In this document: in pieces, positions 60,923-64,000 of the stretch | How positions within the stretch are numbered: position 1 is the stretch's first letter | Layout of the letters: every line of letters starts with the position of its first letter | Origin: JBBRQP01 sp038226175 | GTDB taxonomy: Bacteria; Cyanobacteriota; Cyanobacteriia; Gloeobacterales; Anthocerotibacteraceae | Direction: 5' to 3' | Length of the DNA stretch: 64,000 bases | Assembly (NCBI GenBank): GCA_038226175.1 | Contig: JBBRQP010000002.1 | Span: forward strand, 1 to 64,000 | The notes under the pieces: generated by a model | Databases searched by the model: none | What the model was told of the DNA's origin: nothing | What the model saw: only the letters and a program-made list of their open reading frames with translations | Translations under genes and position numbers: made by a program

Positions 60923-61711
60923 GTGATTTTTACGTCTCCTGGCTCAATTATTTGGCAGTGGGGCTTTTTTACCCTCCGCTGGTATAGCGTTTTGGTCACT
61001 AGTGGGATTGTGCTCGGAACTCTCATTGCCCAACGTCTAGCCCAAAAACGTGGTTTTGACCCAGAGATGATCGGCGATTTGGCGGTTTGGGGCGTGGCAG
61101 GCGCGATCCCGATGGCTAGGCTATATTACGTTTTGTTTCGTTGGGATCTTTTTAAGGATAATCTGCTTTCTATTTTTGCTATTTGGGAAGGAGGAATTGC
61201 GATTCATGGTGGAATTTTAGGAGGATTACTCGCGGGACTAGTCTTTACTCAGCGCAAAAATTTACCCTTTTGGACGTTAGCCGATGCCGTTGCTCCGGGG
61301 TTGATTTTGGGGCAAGCCTTAGGACGCTGGGGTAATTTTTTCAATTCCGAAGCTTTTGGCGACCCTACGGATCTACCTTGGAAACTGTTTATACCCCAAT
61401 CTCTGCGTCCGACAGTCTATGCATCCGCTGAATATTTTCATCCTACATTTTTATATGAATCCCTATGGGACTTAGGGGTATTTGGTGTGTTGTTAGTGAT
61501 TTTTGCTCGTCAACCCAAGTCAGGCACCGTCGCGGCTGTCTATGCGGTGGCCTACAGCCTAGGACGTTTTTGGATCGAGGGTTTACGCACTGATAGCTTA
61601 ATGCTCGGCCCCTTACGCATCGCCCAGGTGATCAGTATTTTGGGAATTGGCTTGGGGTTATTTGGCCTATGGTGGTTTAACCGTACGCAAATAAAGCAGG
61701 TCAGCCCATGA
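60923..61711 (+). CDS. lgt: Prolipoprotein diacylglyceryl transferase
   Basis: 262 residues from a GTG. Multi-pass inner-membrane enzyme that puts diacylglyceryl on the lipobox cysteine of lipoproteins. Visible motifs: GFFTLRWYSVLVTSGIVLGT, WEGGIAIHGGILGG, ADAVAPGLILGQALGRWGNF then FNSEAFG (the Lgt signature), YFHPTFLYESLWDL, and GRFWIEGLRTDSL. Length is normal. Its TGA overlaps the next gene's ATG, so translation is coupled to the DUF3110 gene. It would act on, for example, the LptC-like lipoprotein of this window. Confidence 0.96.
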   Translation: MIFTSPGSIIWQWGFFTLRWYSVLVTSGIVLGTLIAQRLAQKRGFDPEMIGDLAVWGVAGAIPMARLYYVLFRWDLFKDNLLSIFAIWEGGIAIHGGILGGLLAGLVFTQRKNLPFWTLADAVAPGLILGQALGRWGNFFNSEAFGDPTDLPWKLFIPQSLRPTVYASAEYFHPTFLYESLWDLGVFGVLLVIFARQPKSGTVAAVYAVAYSLGRFWIEGLRTDSLMLGPLRIAQVISILGIGLGLFGLWWFNRTQIKQVSP

Positions 61712-62253
61712 ACCGCAATGATGCTTTAGATTGGCTAGGCTTGAGTGCCCAAGCAGATACGCCAGAGATTCGTACGGCTTTGTTTCAGCGGTATGCGGCC
61801 TTATTTCATCAGACTGCCCTAGGAGAAAAAGTCTGGGCTGAACATTTGATGGAACTGATGGAAATTCGCGATCTATTGATGGATCCACCTGATTCCAAAA
61901 AACTGCCTCTAGCGGCAAGTCCTTTGGCTCAAGCGCCCCACCAACTACTCAGCTCTGCTCAGTTACCAGCTTTTGTTTATGTATTGCTCTATCGTCATAG
62001 TGGTGATGAGACGATTCATACCCTGCGCTTTAGTGACTATGATGTCGTATTAGCGTTTGAAAATGAATTTACCGCACGCAAATATACCCAATCCCTTCTC
62101 CAAAATCAGTTTGATCAACCTTGGGCAGAACCCTTTGCCACGCCTGAAATTATCGAGTTTTGTGAAAATAGCGGTTATGGTTTGCTAATTGTACCGATGG
62201 AGCAGGTGGTTCAGCCGCCTGTGGGTGTAGCTGAGGATCTAGAGGACTTTTGA
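61708..62253 (+). CDS. DUF3110-domain protein
   Basis: 181 residues. The first 55 residues (ALDWLGLSAQADTPEIRTAL, FQRYAALFHQ) look like a short helical, J-domain-like start without an HPD motif. From about 88 the cyanobacterial DUF3110 domain follows: FVYVLLYRHSGDETIHTLRF, VVLAFENEFTARKYTQSLLQ, IIEFCENSGYGLLIVPMEQV. Its function is unknown. The ATG overlaps the lgt stop codon (ATGA), and the CodA-like gene follows after one base, forming an lgt-DUF3110-codA-like operon. Confidence 0.88.
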   Translation: MNRNDALDWLGLSAQADTPEIRTALFQRYAALFHQTALGEKVWAEHLMELMEIRDLLMDPPDSKKLPLAASPLAQAPHQLLSSAQLPAFVYVLLYRHSGDETIHTLRFSDYDVVLAFENEFTARKYTQSLLQNQFDQPWAEPFATPEIIEFCENSGYGLLIVPMEQVVQPPVGVAEDLEDF

Positions 62254-62254
62254 G

Positions 62255-63502
62255 ATGCCTGCCATCCTGCTCAAATCCTTGCGCTTAATTACTGGAGAAA
62301 CCGTTGATCTACGGGTTAGGGATACCCGACTAGTCGCGATCGGGCCGAGCCTAAGGCCACTAGCCGATGAAATAATCTACGACCTCCCTGAGCACTTAGT
62401 CAGTCCGCCCTTTGTCGAATCTCACCTGCACCTAGACTCAGTTTTGACGAGCGGTCAACCCCGTCCTAATCTAAGTGGCACACTATTTGAAGGCATTCGT
62501 CTGTGGGGTGAGCGCAAATTAGAATTGACTTTTGAGGATGTACAAAGTCGGGCGCGACAGGCGTTACAGCTGATGGCAGCTCAAGGCATTCTCTATGTGC
62601 GTACCCATGTTGATGTGACAGAACCGAGTTTAGTCGCCCTAGAGGCATTATTAGCCGTCCAAAAACAGGTAGCACCTTGGCTGACCTTGCAGATTATGGC
62701 TTTTCCCCAAGATGGTTTTTATGGTCAATCAGTAAATGAAGCGTTAGTTGAAAAAGCACTGCAACGGGGTGCCAATGGGGTAGGGGGCATTCCTCATTAT
62801 GAGTTGACCCGCGAAGATGGCGTGCAATCGGTACAGCGTTTGTTTGCCCTAGCCGAACAGTATGACTGCTTCGTAGATGTACATTGTGATAAAATTGATG
62901 ACGAGCAGTCACGATTTTTAGAAGTTTTGGCGGCTCAGACCATACGGCGCGGGTGGGGATGCCGCGTTACTGCTAGTCATACTACGGCTTTTCATTCCTA
63001 TAACAATGCTTATGCCGCGAAGTTAATGGGATTCTTGGAGCGCGCTCAACTTAATTTCGTGGCTAATCCTTTGATCAATATCACCCTCCAAGGCCGTACG
63101 GATAGCTATCCCAAGCGACGGGGTCTGACCCGCATTAAAGAACTTTGGCAACAGGTTCTCAATGTCAGTTTTGGACAAGACTGTATTGAAGACCCTTGGT
63201 ACGCGCTAGGTACGGGTAATATGCTCACGGTAGCCCATATGGGTGCGCATGTGGGTCAGATGATGGGTCATAGCGAACTTGCCGCTTGCTTTGCCATGGT
63301 TACCACCCATGGAGCGCGCACGCTAGGTCTCACAAGCTATGGCTTACAACTAGGCCACCCTGCTAATTTGATTATCTTACCTGTACCTACCGTCCAAGCT
63401 GCGATCCGTACCCAAGTAACTCCCCGTCTCGTAATGAGTCAAGGGCAAATTATTGCCGAGCATCACCCTTCTACTATGGAGTGGCATTTACCGTCCTTTT
63501 GA
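62255..63502 (+). CDS. Cytosine-deaminase-like amidohydrolase with altered catalytic residues
   Basis: 415 residues, co-linear with E. coli CodA. Metal ligands are kept: His57/His59 (VESHLHLD), His210 (VDVHCD) and Asp309 (FGQDC); Gln148-type substrate residue in LQIMAFPQDG and His242 in TASHTTAFHS are also kept. However, the residue matching the catalytic Glu217 of CodA is Lys213 (VDVHCDKIDDEQSR), the His before the metal Asp is Gln308 and the following Asp314 equivalent is Cys310. It therefore probably does not deaminate cytosine; it may act on another cyclic amide or triazine-like ring, or be inactive. It is the third gene of a tight operon after lgt and the DUF3110 gene. Confidence 0.85.
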   Translation: MPAILLKSLRLITGETVDLRVRDTRLVAIGPSLRPLADEIIYDLPEHLVSPPFVESHLHLDSVLTSGQPRPNLSGTLFEGIRLWGERKLELTFEDVQSRARQALQLMAAQGILYVRTHVDVTEPSLVALEALLAVQKQVAPWLTLQIMAFPQDGFYGQSVNEALVEKALQRGANGVGGIPHYELTREDGVQSVQRLFALAEQYDCFVDVHCDKIDDEQSRFLEVLAAQTIRRGWGCRVTASHTTAFHSYNNAYAAKLMGFLERAQLNFVANPLINITLQGRTDSYPKRRGLTRIKELWQQVLNVSFGQDCIEDPWYALGTGNMLTVAHMGAHVGQMMGHSELAACFAMVTTHGARTLGLTSYGLQLGHPANLIILPVPTVQAAIRTQVTPRLVMSQGQIIAEHHPSTMEWHLPSF

Positions 63503-63506
63503 TGGA

Positions 63507-64000
63507 CTACTGACCTGAAGGAGGTACCGCAGCCGTGGTATCTGATGGCCGATGGCGCGGGCGATGACGTTTGGGAGGTGTCATGGTGCTGGTCATAGAA
63601 TCTACCACCGGATTACCTGTCAGATCAGTACTGATATCACTGTGACGACGACGACGATGGCGGGATTTTGGGGCGTTGGCAGGATCTACTAATAAAGCTG
63701 TGTTGGTTGTCTGATCTTTGGATCCCCGATGCTTGCTGCGGGGTGGCTGATCGGCATTACTGCTCGAGATCGAGGATTTGGTTGCTGATGTAACGGCTCC
63801 AAACGTAGAGCGATACTGGGTCGGAAAAGGTAGTGCCGCCTGTCCGGCCAGGGCTTTGACCATATACTGCCGCCACAAAGGCGCTACAAAAGCACCCCCT
63901 GCGGTTCCCGAAGCCATTCGTGAATAATCATCGTTGCCAATCCAAATGGCCGTTACCATCTGCGGCACGTACCCCACAAACCAGGCATCACGAAAATCAC
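63507..64000 (-). CDS. Class A penicillin-binding protein, C-terminal part (runs off the right edge)
   Basis: The minus-strand frame is open to the window edge and reads DFRDAWFVGYVPQMVTAIWI, then GNDDYSRM and APLWRQYMVKAL, the end of the transpeptidase domain of bifunctional PBP1A-type enzymes. A tail of about 110 residues follows, rich in Ser, Thr, Arg and His (PKSRHRRRRHSD, PPKRHRPRHRPSD), which is disordered and strongly basic. The catalytic SxxK, SxN and KTG motifs lie beyond the edge. It cross-links and polymerises peptidoglycan in the periplasm. It is convergent with the CodA-like gene, four bases apart. Confidence 0.9.
   Translation of the reverse strand, partial: DFRDAWFVGYVPQMVTAIWIGNDDYSRMASGTAGGAFVAPLWRQYMVKALAGQAALPFPTQYRSTFGAVTSATKSSISSSNADQPPRSKHRGSKDQTTNTALLVDPANAPKSRHRRRRHSDISTDLTGNPVVDSMTSTMTPPKRHRPRHRPSDTTAAVPPSGQ

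Overview
The window is a typical stretch of a cyanobacterial chromosome. The organism call rests on the gene content: a solanesyl-type prenyl diphosphate synthase, DUF3110 and DUF4912 proteins, a SecA with the internal insertion usual in cyanobacteria and no C-terminal zinc finger, a folate/8-HDF-type photolyase, an LptC-like lipoprotein with repeats, a type IV pilin and several membrane-anchored TPR proteins typical of the phylum. Genes are densely packed on both strands in short operons. I cannot place the genus from sequence alone. An early-branching lineage is possible, but that is inference.

Left part (1-16.3 kb): a partial IS630-type transposase cuts off a GT39-like membrane glycosyltransferase. 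Then come a GNAT acetyltransferase, fusA (solitary, with its own terminator), a J-domain/TPR protein, a formate-dehydrogenase-like protein that has lost its redox ligands, two azoR azoreductases around an Rrf2 regulator with a clear palindromic operator, a DUF423 protein, a C-terminal processing protease next to argF, tyrA, a cellulose-synthase-like glycosyltransferase coupled to a 48-codon gene, a thioredoxin-like protein and an aldo/keto reductase.

Central accessory block (16.3-25.5 kb): five co-directional genes look like one transcription unit for making or remodelling a glycan or glycoside. They are a glycosyltransferase fused to UDP-galactopyranose mutase, a GH1-like domain fused to an RmlD-like reductase, a stress-type SDR, a GMC oxidoreductase carrying a gluconate-2-dehydrogenase subunit 3-like domain, and a second GH1-like protein. 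I know no named pathway for this set; it is the best candidate here for an undescribed system.

Right part (25.5-64 kb): mostly housekeeping genes (secA, a Fur-family regulator, sds, rqcH-like, msrB, glmS, priA, mfd, phr, lgt), tRNA-Asn and tRNA-Pro, a GT2-TPR-LptC envelope operon, a pilin, a CodA-like amidohydrolase with changed active-site residues, and the C-terminal end of a class A penicillin-binding protein at the right edge. Broken or decayed items are the GT39 gene, a frameshifted TPR gene before mfd, and an orphan PEP-CTERM tail. A 150-base element with perfect 26-base inverted repeats lies beside tRNA-Pro. No CRISPR array, rRNA, prophage or origin was seen.
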